DNA from: Actinomadura graeca
GTDB lineage: Bacteria > Actinomycetota > Actinomycetes > Streptosporangiales > Streptosporangiaceae
NCBI RefSeq assembly: GCF_019175365.1
Contig: NZ_CP059572.1
Span: 8,060,001-8,124,000 of the forward strand
Length of the DNA stretch: 64,000 nt
Direction: 5' to 3'
In this document: positions 17,518-25,390 of the stretch, piece after piece
Layout: each line of letters opens with the position of its first letter
How positions within the stretch are numbered: the stretch's first letter is position 1
Position numbers and translations under genes: made by a program
The notes under the pieces: model-generated
The model's database searches: none
The model's input: only the letters and a program-made list of their open reading frames with translations
What the model was told of the DNA's origin: nothing

Positions 17518-18700
17518 CGTGGTCCTCCCGTCCGCCCCCGGTGCGCACCGGTTCGTCCATCCACCCGGCGACGAGGTGGTCGTGCTGGCCCGGCTCCGGC
17601 GCCGGGAAGGCGTCCTGGCGCGAGCCCGTCACCCGGAAGCCGTTGTCCAGCGTCGGGAAGCCGTCGGTCTCGGCGCGCACCATGCCGCGCGCCTCGGCCT
17701 GCCCGTGGCGCAGTGCCTCGCGGACGCCGAGCACCGGCCCGCAGGGTACGCCCGCCGCCGACAGCACCTCGATGACCTGGTCCCGCGTCCGGCCGGCGAG
17801 CTCCGCCTCCAGTTCCTTCTGCAGGTCGCGCCGGTGCCGTCCGCGCTCGTCGTCGGTGCGGAAGCGGGCGTCGCGGGTCCACTCGGGGTGGCCGAGCGCC
17901 GACGCGAGCGCGGCGAACAGCGGGTCGTTGGCCACCGCGATCGCGACCGGCCGGTCGCGGGTGGCGAAGGTGCCGAACGGCGCGCTGATCGCGTGGTGGC
18001 TGCCGGCGGGCCCGATCGGCTCGTCGGTGAGCAGCGCGCGCATCGCGACGGACTCCAGGATGGACAGCAGCCCGTCGAACATCGCCACGTCGACGTGCTG
18101 GCCGCGCCCGGTCCTCGCCCGCTCGTGCAGCGCCGCCAGCACGGCGGTCGCGGCGTACAGGCCGGGCACGACGTCGCCGACGCTGACGCCGGCCCGCGCC
18201 GGCGGCCCGCCGTCCGGCCCGGTCACCGACATCAGCCCCGACGCCGCCTGGACGATGAGGTCGTAGGCGGGCCGGCCGGACAGCGGCCCGGTGCGGCCGT
18301 AGCCGCTGATGCTGACCGCCACCAGCCGCGGGTTGATCTCCAGCAGCCGCTCGGGCGGGAAGCCGAGCCGGTCGATGACCCCGGGCCGGAAGTTCTCGAC
18401 GAGCACGTCGGAGCGCCGGACGAGCCCGGTGAGCGCACGGCGACCCCCGTCGGACTTCAGGTCCAGCGTGATGCCGAACTTGTTCCGGTTGAGAAGCCGG
18501 TGGTAGCTGCTGGTGCCCTGGTAGAACGGCCCGAACCGCCGGGCGTCGACGCCCCCGGGCGGCTCGATCTTGATGACCTCGGCGCCGAGGTCGGCGAGGA
18601 TCCGGCCGCAGAGGGGACCCGACAGCACACGCCCGAGATCGAGCACCCTGATGCCGCCGAGCGCGGCGGGCCCGTGCGGTCCCCGTGCCTGATCGCTCAC
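17510..18700 (-). CDS. CaiB/BaiF class III CoA-transferase
   Basis: A 396-residue class III CoA-transferase with the usual N-terminal pattern (VLDLGRVLSGPLCGRILAD, EVIKIEPPGG, RNKFGITLDLKS). The catalytic Asp is expected at Asp147 in RPAYDLIVQA. The start is GTG at 18700. It lies 40 bases downstream of hutI and overlaps the acyl-CoA dehydrogenase by eight bases, so hutI, this gene and the dehydrogenase look like one transcript from the IclR-controlled promoter. It is distinct in sequence from the CoA-transferase at 1193-2374. Confidence 0.9.
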   Translation of the reverse strand: MSDQARGPHGPAALGGIRVLDLGRVLSGPLCGRILADLGAEVIKIEPPGGVDARRFGPFYQGTSSYHRLLNRNKFGITLDLKSDGGRRALTGLVRRSDVLVENFRPGVIDRLGFPPERLLEINPRLVAVSISGYGRTGPLSGRPAYDLIVQAASGLMSVTGPDGGPPARAGVSVGDVVPGLYAATAVLAALHERARTGRGQHVDVAMFDGLLSILESVAMRALLTDEPIGPAGSHHAISAPFGTFATRDRPVAIAVANDPLFAALASALGHPEWTRDARFRTDDERGRHRRDLQKELEAELAGRTRDQVIEVLSAAGVPCGPVLGVREALRHGQAEARGMVRAETDGFPTLDNGFRVTGSRQDAFPAPEPGQHDHLVAGWMDEPVRTGGGREDHDV

Positions 18701-18740
18701 CGCGCACCGCCCTCGGCCACCGGGGGTCGTCTCCGCGCGG

Positions 18741-20096
18741 TCATGCCCGGGCCTCCGCGTCCGTGCGGCCCGCGACGGTCACCGGGCGCCGTGCCCCGCC
18801 GCGTGCGACGACACCGTCCTTGATCACCGATGACACGAGGTTGGCTCCGAAGCGGTTGACGACCATCTCGTGGGACGGAACGTTCCAGACCACGGCATCC
18901 GCCCGCTTGCCCGTTTCCAAGCTGCCGATGTCGGCGTCCCTGCCCAGCGAGACGGCGGCGTTGATGGTGCTCATGTGCCACGCCTCGCCGTAGCCGAGCC
19001 GGTAGAGGCGGGCCGCGAGCTGCATGACGGCCTGCATCGAGAGGGTGGGGCTGCTGCCGGGGTTGTAGTCGGTGGCGAGCACGACCAGCGCACCGGAGTC
19101 GATGAGCCGCCGGTAGCGCTCGGCCAGCCGCGGGTGCCGGGCGTCCGACCACGAACCCCCGCGGGGCCCGGGCACCATGTCCATGAGGTGATAGGTCACG
19201 CCGGGCAGCAGCGTCGCGGCGGTGCCCGAGTCGGCGAACATCCCGATGGCCCGGTCGGAGACGTGCTCCAGGTGGTCCACCGACGCGGCGCCCGCCTCGA
19301 TCGCCATCTCCGCGCCGCCGCCGTAGCCCGTCTGGTCGGCGTGGACGCGCAGCCCGTACCCGTGCTCGCGGGCGGCGCGGGCGATCCGCTCGCATTCGGC
19401 GGGGGTGAAGCCCGCCGGGTCGCAGGTCACGTCGCAGTACTCCGCCAGGTGGCGCACCTCGGCCAGCTGCGCGACGACGCCGTCGAGGTGGCGGCCGCGC
19501 GGCGTGCCCTCCGGCGGGACGTGCGCGCCCAGGAACGTTCCGACCAGGTCGACCGGATGGTCGAGGGCCGCGGTGACCTCCAGGATCCGGCGCTCGGACG
19601 CGGGCGTCAGGCCGTAGCCCGACTTCGCCTCCGCGGTGGTCGTGCCGTGCGCCAGCATCGTGTCCAGCCGGGCGAGCGCGCCTTCGCGCAGCCGCCGGAA
19701 CCCGGCCGCCCCGGTCGTGCGGGCGGTGTGCTCGATGCCGCCGGCGAGCGTGCCGGGCGCGGTGCCGAGCACCTTGTGCCCCCACTCCTCGTGCCGGGAA
19801 CCCTCGTGCACCAGGTGCGTGTGCGTGTCCACGAACCCGGGCGTGACCAGCTTGCCGGTGGCGTCGAGCACCTCGCGTCCGGCGAAGCGCGCGAGCACCT
19901 CGGCGGAGGCGCCGACCGTCATGATGCGGCCGCCGTCGATGGCGAGCGCGCCGTCGGCGATGCGCTCGGGACGGCCGAGCGCGGCGCCGCGGACGCCCCG
20001 TCCCGACACGGGCCGGCACGTGAGCACCTCGGCCGCGTGGGCGATCACGAGGTCGACCCGTGTCGGTGTCCCGCCGCTGGACAGCTCGCCGCTCAT
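18741..20096 (-). CDS. hutI: Imidazolonepropionase
   Basis: A 451-residue amidohydrolase. Metal ligands are His92 and His94 (DTHTHL). The imidazolonepropionase signature GTTTAEAKSGYGL, a later HADQTGYGGGAEMA segment and ATDYNPGSSPT fit HutI, which opens 4-imidazolone-5-propanoate to N-formimino-glutamate. The region after DTHTHL (VHEGSRHEEWGHK) differs from common HutI proteins, so a related imidazolone substrate is possible. ATG 20096 is preferred because the in-frame ATG at 20111 has no ribosome site and lies inside the operator arm. It is the first leftward gene, divergent from an IclR regulator. Confidence 0.88.
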   Translation of the reverse strand: MSGELSSGGTPTRVDLVIAHAAEVLTCRPVSGRGVRGAALGRPERIADGALAIDGGRIMTVGASAEVLARFAGREVLDATGKLVTPGFVDTHTHLVHEGSRHEEWGHKVLGTAPGTLAGGIEHTARTTGAAGFRRLREGALARLDTMLAHGTTTAEAKSGYGLTPASERRILEVTAALDHPVDLVGTFLGAHVPPEGTPRGRHLDGVVAQLAEVRHLAEYCDVTCDPAGFTPAECERIARAAREHGYGLRVHADQTGYGGGAEMAIEAGAASVDHLEHVSDRAIGMFADSGTAATLLPGVTYHLMDMVPGPRGGSWSDARHPRLAERYRRLIDSGALVVLATDYNPGSSPTLSMQAVMQLAARLYRLGYGEAWHMSTINAAVSLGRDADIGSLETGKRADAVVWNVPSHEMVVNRFGANLVSSVIKDGVVARGGARRPVTVAGRTDAEARA

Positions 20097-20107
20097 CTGC
20101 CACCCTG

Positions 20108-20139
20108 TCATCTAGTAAAAATCGAAGGTCACTAGATGA
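20108..20139. promoter_or_regulatory. Palindromic operator between hutI and the IclR gene
   Basis: Perfect 9-base arms TCATCTAGT (20108-20116) and ACTAGATGA (20131-20139) are separated by 14 bases of AT-richer sequence. The element fills the short space between the divergent hutI and iclR starts. IclR proteins bind palindromes close to their own gene, so it probably controls both arms of the island. A mis-start of either gene inside the arms is unlikely because neither arm ATG has a ribosome site. Confidence 0.75.
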
Positions 20140-20201
20140 AAGCACACGGCCGAGTGCCAGGGCAAGCAATCGGTGCAAGACGACCACGGAGGACGAACAG
20201 G

Positions 20202-20888
20202 GTGTCGACAGACAACGGTCGGGTGCCGACGCGCACCGTGGAACGGGCTCTGACGCTGCTGGTGGAGGTCGCCACCAACGACGGCCTCGGCCTGGTGGAG
20301 CTCGCGCGGCGGGTCAACCTGAGCCCCGCGACCGCGTCACGGCTGCTGCGCACGCTGGAGGCGACCGAGTTCGTCCGGCGCGAGGAGGACGGCGCGTACC
20401 ACGGTGCGAGCCGGCTCATCCAGGTGGCGGCCCGGTTCATGAGCAGCGTCCCGCTGTACCGGCTCGCGGAACCGCACCTCGCGGCACTGCGCGACGAGGT
20501 GGGGGAGAGCGCCTACCTGGGCGTCGCCGGGCCGCAGGACACGGTGCTGTACGCGCGCCTGGCGGAGAGCGACAAGTCGATCCGGCACCGGGGCTGGCTC
20601 GGCAAGACCGTGCCGCTCAAGGGCACCGCGATCGGCACCGCGCTGCAGGACCGGTGCGGCGAGTCCGGCTACGTCACGGCCAGCCACACCCTGGAGGACG
20701 GCGTGACCGCCATCGCCGCGACCGTCCACTGGCCGGACGGCAGCGTCGCCGCCGCGGTCAGCGTCGTCGGCCCGACGTTCCGGATCTCGGACGCGCAGGT
20801 CCACACGATCGGGAAGCTCGTCGCATCGCGCGCGCAGGCGCTGTCCCGGGAGCTCGGCACCCCCGACACCCCCATGGAGGGCGCGTGA
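20202..20888 (+). CDS. IclR-family transcriptional regulator
   Basis: A 228-residue regulator. An N-terminal winged helix (about residues 5-70, with LGLVELARRVNLSPATASRLLRTLE shown only in part) is followed by the IclR effector domain, with LGVAGPQDTVLYARL and LGKTVPLKGTAIGTA. The GTG at 20202 has GGAGG nine bases upstream, preferred to an ATG at 20136 inside the operator arm. It is divergent from hutI and heads the rightward arm, so it is the likely local controller. The ligand may be urocanate, an imidazole acid or a CoA-linked intermediate, by analogy only. Confidence 0.9.
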   Translation: MSTDNGRVPTRTVERALTLLVEVATNDGLGLVELARRVNLSPATASRLLRTLEATEFVRREEDGAYHGASRLIQVAARFMSSVPLYRLAEPHLAALRDEVGESAYLGVAGPQDTVLYARLAESDKSIRHRGWLGKTVPLKGTAIGTALQDRCGESGYVTASHTLEDGVTAIAATVHWPDGSVAAAVSVVGPTFRISDAQVHTIGKLVASRAQALSRELGTPDTPMEGA

Positions 20889-20935
20889 GAACACGTCCCG
20901 GCCCCGTCCCGAACCCGACCACAGAGGGGGATCCG

Positions 20936-21733
20936 ATGCCCGAGGACGCCGCACCCGCCGTCGGCGCGCGTTCGCGCAGTGCCCGGCATGTCACGGCGGG
21001 CCCCGACGCCGCGGACGACCCGCCGTTCGCCGCCGGGCTGCCGGTCCTGCTGCGGCTGCTGGAGCAGGTGCGCCCGGCGTGCGACGCGGAACTGGTGTCG
21101 CTGCGCTGGGACCGGAGACCGCCCGGCACCGGCGGCGGCACCGCGGGCGCGGCGGTGCGGCTGGAGGCCACCGTCACCCGGCGGGTCCCCGGCGCGGACC
21201 CGGCGCGCGCGACGATCCACCAGTCGGTGGACGTCGTGGACGACCGCGACCGCGTGCGCGCGGGCGCGTCGGTGGCCTGGAGCACGCCGGTCGCGCTTTC
21301 CCCGGACACGGCCGCGGAGTGGGACGCCGCCGACTTCGCGTCCGTGCGCTGGGGCGGGCGGCTGCGCGAGCGGCTGGCCGGCGACCCCCGGTTCGCCCGC
21401 ACCACGCGCAGTTTCGACGGCGTGATCGCGTTCGCGGCCGCGGACCGGCAGGTGCACCTGCGCATCTACCGCGGCGCGGTGATCGACGTCGCGCGCAAGT
21501 CCCTGGACGGCGCCACGTTCGTCATCGAGGGCACCGACCTCGCGTGGGTCGGGCTGCTCACCGCCGCGTCCAACGACTTCGTCCGCCGCACCAGCGACGG
21601 CCGGTTCCGCGTCTCCGGCAGCGGCTACCAGTACCTCCGCATGATCAAGGCGGTCATGATCATGATCGATCACGCCCGCGCCCTGGCCCGCGGGACGGCG
21701 CACGAGGTCACGGCGGAGGCGACCGGTGCATAA
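20936..21733 (+). CDS. Unknown protein, possible SCP2-like lipid-binding domain
   Basis: A 265-residue protein with no clear enzyme motif. The N-terminal half has LPVLLRLLEQVRPACDAELVSLRW and a hotdog-like spread of strands; the C-terminal half (HLRIYRGAVIDVARKSLDGATFVIEG, then RRTSDGRFRVSGSGYQYLRM, each given here in part) resembles SCP2-type sterol-carrier domains only loosely. The start ATG at 20936 has AGAGGGGG five bases upstream. It lies 47 bases after iclR and overlaps the next hydrolase by eight bases, so it belongs to the rightward arm. A substrate-binding or accessory role for acyl-CoA metabolism is possible. The function is not recognised. Confidence 0.7.
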   Translation: MPEDAAPAVGARSRSARHVTAGPDAADDPPFAAGLPVLLRLLEQVRPACDAELVSLRWDRRPPGTGGGTAGAAVRLEATVTRRVPGADPARATIHQSVDVVDDRDRVRAGASVAWSTPVALSPDTAAEWDAADFASVRWGGRLRERLAGDPRFARTTRSFDGVIAFAAADRQVHLRIYRGAVIDVARKSLDGATFVIEGTDLAWVGLLTAASNDFVRRTSDGRFRVSGSGYQYLRMIKAVMIMIDHARALARGTAHEVTAEATGA

Positions 21734-22553
21734 CGCCGACTACATGGAGATCGACGGCCGGCTCGCGTTCGTCGAGACCTGGCCGGGCGGCCGCCCCGCC
21801 GTCCTGTGCGTGCACACCGCCGGGCAGAGCGGCGTGCAGTACCGGCACGTCGCCGACGGGCTGGCGGCACTGGGCTTCGGGGTGGTCGTGGCCGACCTGC
21901 CCGGCCACGGCCGGTCCGAGCCGGCGCCCGGCGGGCCGGTCAGCGACCTGTCCTGGTACGCCGGCTGGTGCATGCGGCTCATGGCCGCGCTGGAGCTGGA
22001 GCGCCCCTACCTGCTGGGCTGCTCGATCGGCGGCAGCATCGCGCTGGACATCGCCACGCGGATGCCGGGCGGCCTGTCCGGCGTGGTCGCCCTCGACCCG
22101 TCCGGGGTGCTCCCCAGCGATGACGGCCCGCCGCGGCCCCCGGCCCTGGAGGACTCCGCGTCCCCGAGCATGCGCGACCGCACCTACTTCGGCACCATCG
22201 AGGCGTGCGGCCGGTCGGTCCCGGCCGAGCGCGCCGAGCTGATCGCGCAGATGCACTGCCGCGAGGACTGGCACATCACCGTCAGCGACATCCACGGCGC
22301 CCTCACCCACGACATCCGCGAGGCGCTGGCCGCCATCACCTGCCCGGTGCGGATCCTCACCGGCGAGGACGACTTCTTCGTGCCCCCGAGCCGCGTCCGG
22401 CGCATCGCCGGCCTCGTCCCGCACGCGGCCTTCGAGCTGATGCCGGGCATCGGGCACTACCCGATGGAGGAGATCCCGGACTTCGCGGAACGCTTCGACC
22501 GCTGGGTGAAGGACTTCGACGCCGCCGGCGGGCTCGACGGGGCCGCGCCATGA
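21726..22553 (+). CDS. Alpha/beta-hydrolase fold protein
   Basis: A 275-residue hydrolase. The nucleophile is Ser100 in LGCSIGGS, the oxyanion region is VHTAGQSG, and the catalytic His lies in MPGIGHYPMEE near residue 253. The length and lid fit C-C bond or ester hydrolases of catabolic clusters. The GTG at 21726 has GGAGG six bases upstream and overlaps the previous stop. It shares ATGA with the thiolase-like gene. It may cleave a ring-opened or acyl product of the pathway. Confidence 0.88.
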   Translation: MHNADYMEIDGRLAFVETWPGGRPAVLCVHTAGQSGVQYRHVADGLAALGFGVVVADLPGHGRSEPAPGGPVSDLSWYAGWCMRLMAALELERPYLLGCSIGGSIALDIATRMPGGLSGVVALDPSGVLPSDDGPPRPPALEDSASPSMRDRTYFGTIEACGRSVPAERAELIAQMHCREDWHITVSDIHGALTHDIREALAAITCPVRILTGEDDFFVPPSRVRRIAGLVPHAAFELMPGIGHYPMEEIPDFAERFDRWVKDFDAAGGLDGAAP

Positions 22554-23716
22554 CGGCACGGGCCAGGGCCTTCGTCGTCGGAGCCCACGAGCATCCGCGC
22601 CGCGACATCCCCGACCTGTCGGTGGCGGAGATCCACGCCGAGGTGGCCTTCGCCGCGCTGGACGACGCCGGGCTGTCGCCGTCGGACGTCGACGCGTACT
22701 TCTGCGACTCCGACGCACCGGGGGTCGGGCCGCTGTCGATGGCCGAGTACCTGGGTCTGCGCTGCCGGTACCTCGACACGACCGAGACCGGCGGCGCGTC
22801 GTACCTGTCGCACGTCGGGCACGCCGCCGCCGCCGTCGCGGCCGGCAAGTGCCGGGTCGCGCTGTGCGTCATGGGCGGACGCCCGCGCAGCCTGCGGCGC
22901 GCCTCCGGACCCGACCTGTCCGGGGCGCCCGAGACGCCCTACGAGACGCGCTGGGGGATCACCGACACCGTCCACAACTACGCGCTGGCAGCGATGCGGC
23001 ACATGCACGAGTTCGGCACCACCGCCCGGCAGCTCGCCGAGGTGAAGGTGGCCGCGTCGCTGCACGCGCGGCACAACCCGAACGCGTTCCTGCGCACGCC
23101 GGTCACCGTCGACGACGTGGTGTCCTCGCCGATGATCAGCGACCCGCTGCACCGGCTGGACTGCTGCGTCATGACCGACGGCGGCGGCGCGGTGGTCGTG
23201 GCGGCCCCGGAGGTCGCGCGGCTGCTCCCGCGCCGCGCGGCCGCGGTCCTCGGCCACGGCGAGGCGGCCAAGGGCACCGGCGGCGGCCGTCCGGACCTGA
23301 CGTGCACCGCGGCGGTCCGGTCCGGACCCGCCGCCTTCGCCGAGGCGGGCGTGACCCCGGCCGACATCGACTACGCCTCCATCTACGACTCCTTCACCAT
23401 CACCGCGCTGATGGCGCTGGAGGACCTCGGTTTCTGCGAGAAGGGCCACGGCGGACGGTTCGTCCAGGACGGCGCGCTGGTCGCCCCGCACGGCCGGCTG
23501 CCCATGAACACCGACGGCGGCGGGCTGTGCAACAACCAGCCGGACAACCGGGGAGGGATGGCGCGGATGATCGAGGCGGTGCGCCAGCTGCGCGGCGAGG
23601 CCGCGGCGGAGGTGCAGGTCCCCGACTGCCGGCTGGCGGTGGTGCACGGCTCGGGCGGCCGGCTGGCCACCCGCAGCTCCGCGGCCACACTGATCCTCGG
23701 ACGGGAGGACGCATGA
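22550..23716 (+). CDS. Thiolase-fold protein lacking the usual Cys nucleophile (SCP-x/Ltp2 type)
   Basis: A 388-residue thiolase-superfamily protein of the sterol-carrier-X/lipid-transfer subgroup. Where ordinary thiolases carry the nucleophilic Cys near residue 90, the sequence reads Glu-Thr-Gly-Gly-Ala-Ser-Tyr, so no Cys is visible there. C-terminal family features are present (YDSFTITALMALEDLGFC, NTDGGGLCNNQP). Cys-less members such as Ltp2 act as retro-aldolases on CoA thioesters together with a DUF35 partner, and the next gene is exactly such a partner. Retro-aldol cleavage is therefore more likely than thiolysis. It shares ATGA overlaps with both neighbours. Confidence 0.85.
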   Translation: MTARARAFVVGAHEHPRRDIPDLSVAEIHAEVAFAALDDAGLSPSDVDAYFCDSDAPGVGPLSMAEYLGLRCRYLDTTETGGASYLSHVGHAAAAVAAGKCRVALCVMGGRPRSLRRASGPDLSGAPETPYETRWGITDTVHNYALAAMRHMHEFGTTARQLAEVKVAASLHARHNPNAFLRTPVTVDDVVSSPMISDPLHRLDCCVMTDGGGAVVVAAPEVARLLPRRAAAVLGHGEAAKGTGGGRPDLTCTAAVRSGPAAFAEAGVTPADIDYASIYDSFTITALMALEDLGFCEKGHGGRFVQDGALVAPHGRLPMNTDGGGLCNNQPDNRGGMARMIEAVRQLRGEAAAEVQVPDCRLAVVHGSGGRLATRSSAATLILGREDA

Positions 23717-24144
23717 GCGCGGCGCTTCCGGGGGCCGGTCCCGCACCGGCCGGAGCGGACGGAACGTTCTGGGCGGCGACGGCCGAGGGACGGCTGATGC
23801 TTCCCCGCTGCGAGTCATGCGCGAAGCCGTTCTGGTACCCGCGGCCGTTCTGCCCCCGCTGCGGCGGCCGCGACCTCACGTGGTCGCCGGCGTCGGGCGA
23901 GGCGACGGTCTACTCCTACACGGTGGTGCGCAAGGCCCGCGGAGAGTACCGCGAGCTGACCCCCTACGTCGTGGCCTACGTCGAGCTGGCCGAGGGGCCC
24001 CGGATCCTGACCAACATCGTGGACAGCGACCCGGCGGAGGTGCGCATCGGCGACCCCGTGACGCTGGTGTTCGACGTCCCGGTCCCCGAGGAGGCGGACG
24101 GCGGCGCCCGCGCGAGGCTCTACCGCTTCCGTCCCGCGACATGA
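23713..24144 (+). CDS. DUF35 zinc-ribbon/OB-fold protein
   Basis: A 143-residue partner protein. A rubredoxin-like zinc ribbon has Cys33, Cys36, Cys47 and Cys50, followed by an OB-fold (YSYTVVRKARGEYRELTPYVVAYVEL, shown in part). DUF35 proteins bind acyl-CoA and work with thiolase-fold enzymes such as ChsH2-Ltp2. The ATG shares ATGA with the thiolase-like gene, consistent with equal expression of two subunits. It is the last gene of the rightward arm. Confidence 0.9.
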   Translation: MSAALPGAGPAPAGADGTFWAATAEGRLMLPRCESCAKPFWYPRPFCPRCGGRDLTWSPASGEATVYSYTVVRKARGEYRELTPYVVAYVELAEGPRILTNIVDSDPAEVRIGDPVTLVFDVPVPEEADGGARARLYRFRPAT

Positions 24145-24203
24145 GGCGCGCGGCGCACGGGCCGAGCCGAGCCCAGCCGGTCGGCGCACCCCGTCCCCTC
24201 TCC

Positions 24204-24254
24204 AACTGAACTCTTGAGTACAGGAACAACTGTCCTGTACAGTACAGTTCAGTT
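24204..24254. promoter_or_regulatory. 51-bp nested palindrome over a promoter
   Basis: Two sets of inverted arms share one centre at 24229. Outer arms AACTGAACT (24204-24212) and AGTTCAGTT (24246-24254), and inner arms GTACAGGA (24218-24225) and TCCTGTAC (24233-24240), are all perfect. The size and double-step symmetry resemble sites that bind two regulator dimers, as many TetR-family proteins do. It covers the -35 and -10 boxes of the hydrolase promoter. The only TetR-like gene nearby is broken. Confidence 0.8.
24214..24243 (+). promoter_or_regulatory. Promoter of the hydrolase gene at 24285
   Basis: A -35 box TTGAGT (24214-24219) and a -10 box TACAGT (24238-24243) are 18 bases apart, close to the primary sigma-factor pattern. 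Transcription would start near 24250, leaving about 35 bases of leader with AAGGAGAG before the ATG. The boxes lie inside the nested palindrome, so repressor binding would block RNA polymerase. Confidence 0.65.
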
Positions 24255-24284
24255 TCACTGACACGACCGTTCCAAGGAGAGACG

Positions 24285-25118
24285 ATGGCCTCCGCGTCGA
24301 CCGCCCACGTGACCGTCCGGACCCTGCGGGTCCCCGGAGCCCGCCTGCACTACGAGGTGCGGGGGAAGGGGCCCCTGGTGGCACTCGTCGGCGCCCCCAT
24401 GGGCGCCGACTCCTTCGCGCTGCTGGCCGACCTGCTCGCCGCCGATCACACGGTGCTGACCACCGACCCGCGCGGGATCGGCCGCAGCGTCCTGGACGAC
24501 CCGGGCCAGGACTCCACCCCCGAGCTGCGCGCCGACGACCTCTCCCGGCTCCTGGCCCACCTGGACGCCGGGCCGGCCACGATCCTGGGGTCCAGCGGCG
24601 GTGCCGTCACCGCGCTGGCCCTCGCCCAGACCCGCCCGGATCAGCTCCGCACCGTCATCGCCCACGAGCCGCCGGTGGTCGACCTGCTCGACGACCGCGA
24701 CCGGATCCGCGCGCAGACCGACGACGTCATCGGCACCTACCTGGCCGGTGACGTCATCGGCGCCTGGGCGGCGTTCATGGCCAACGCCGGCATCGGCATC
24801 CCCCGCGAGGTCCTGGAGCAGATGTTCGGCGGTGAACGCGACCCGCGGCAGGTCGCCGACGAGCGCCGCTGGTTCGCCCACGAACTGCGCGGGACGACCC
24901 GCTGGAGCCCCGACCTCGACGCGCTCCGCTCCACCCCGGCCCGCATCGTGATCGGCATCGGCGAGGATTCCGCCGGTCAGGAATGCGACCGCACCTCCCG
25001 GGCGCTCGCCGCGGCCCTGGGCATCGAGCCCACGATGTTCCCCGGGGATCACACCGGTTTCGCCGAGGACCCGGCCCGGTTCGTCACGCCGCTGCGTGCC
25101 GTCCTCGGTGAGGACTGA
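24285..25118 (+). CDS. Alpha/beta-hydrolase fold protein
   Basis: A 277-residue hydrolase. The nucleophile is Ser104 in ILGSSGGA, and the catalytic His lies in PGDHTGFAEDP. The sequence VALVGAPMGADSF marks the oxyanion region. The ribosome site AAGGAGAG is three bases from the ATG. In actinomycetes such hydrolases often sit next to a TetR gene that represses them. Here a broken TetR gene follows, and the promoter carries a large palindrome, so the hydrolase may be expressed without its original local repressor. The substrate is unknown. Confidence 0.88.
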   Translation: MASASTAHVTVRTLRVPGARLHYEVRGKGPLVALVGAPMGADSFALLADLLAADHTVLTTDPRGIGRSVLDDPGQDSTPELRADDLSRLLAHLDAGPATILGSSGGAVTALALAQTRPDQLRTVIAHEPPVVDLLDDRDRIRAQTDDVIGTYLAGDVIGAWAAFMANAGIGIPREVLEQMFGGERDPRQVADERRWFAHELRGTTRWSPDLDALRSTPARIVIGIGEDSAGQECDRTSRALAAALGIEPTMFPGDHTGFAEDPARFVTPLRAVLGED

Positions 25119-25172
25119 ACGCTTCCGGGACGATCACGGTAGGCCCTGGACGCCGGAGGCATCCGGCGTCCG

Positions 25173-25360
25173 TCACCGAGGCGCGGTCTCCGCGGTGACG
25201 GCGACGAGCATGTCGAGCGACTCCCGGATGTGCCGCGCCCAGGCTGTTCTCGCCCGCCTCGCCGACCCAGCGTTCGAACGCCACCCTGAAGACGGCGATC
25301 CCCGCCTCCGCGGTCAGGGTCGCGGCCGGTTCGGTGACGCCGCGCTCGACAGATCTCCTT
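25173..25360 (-). pseudogene. TetR-family regulator remnant (C-terminal part)
   Basis: Leftward translation gives a TetR-like C-terminal helix set in two frames: ERGVTEPAATLTAEAGIAVF and VAFERWVGEAGENSL in one frame, then ARHIRESLDMLVAVTAETAPR followed by a stop in another. A single-base shift near 25250 joins them. The N-terminal helix-turn-helix is absent, because SDR-like sequence begins about 30 bases beyond. The fragment cannot encode a working repressor. It is convergent with the hydrolase whose promoter holds a TetR-type palindrome. Confidence 0.7.
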
Positions 25361-25390
25361 CCGCCCAGGAAGGCCGGGTCTCCCAGGAGG

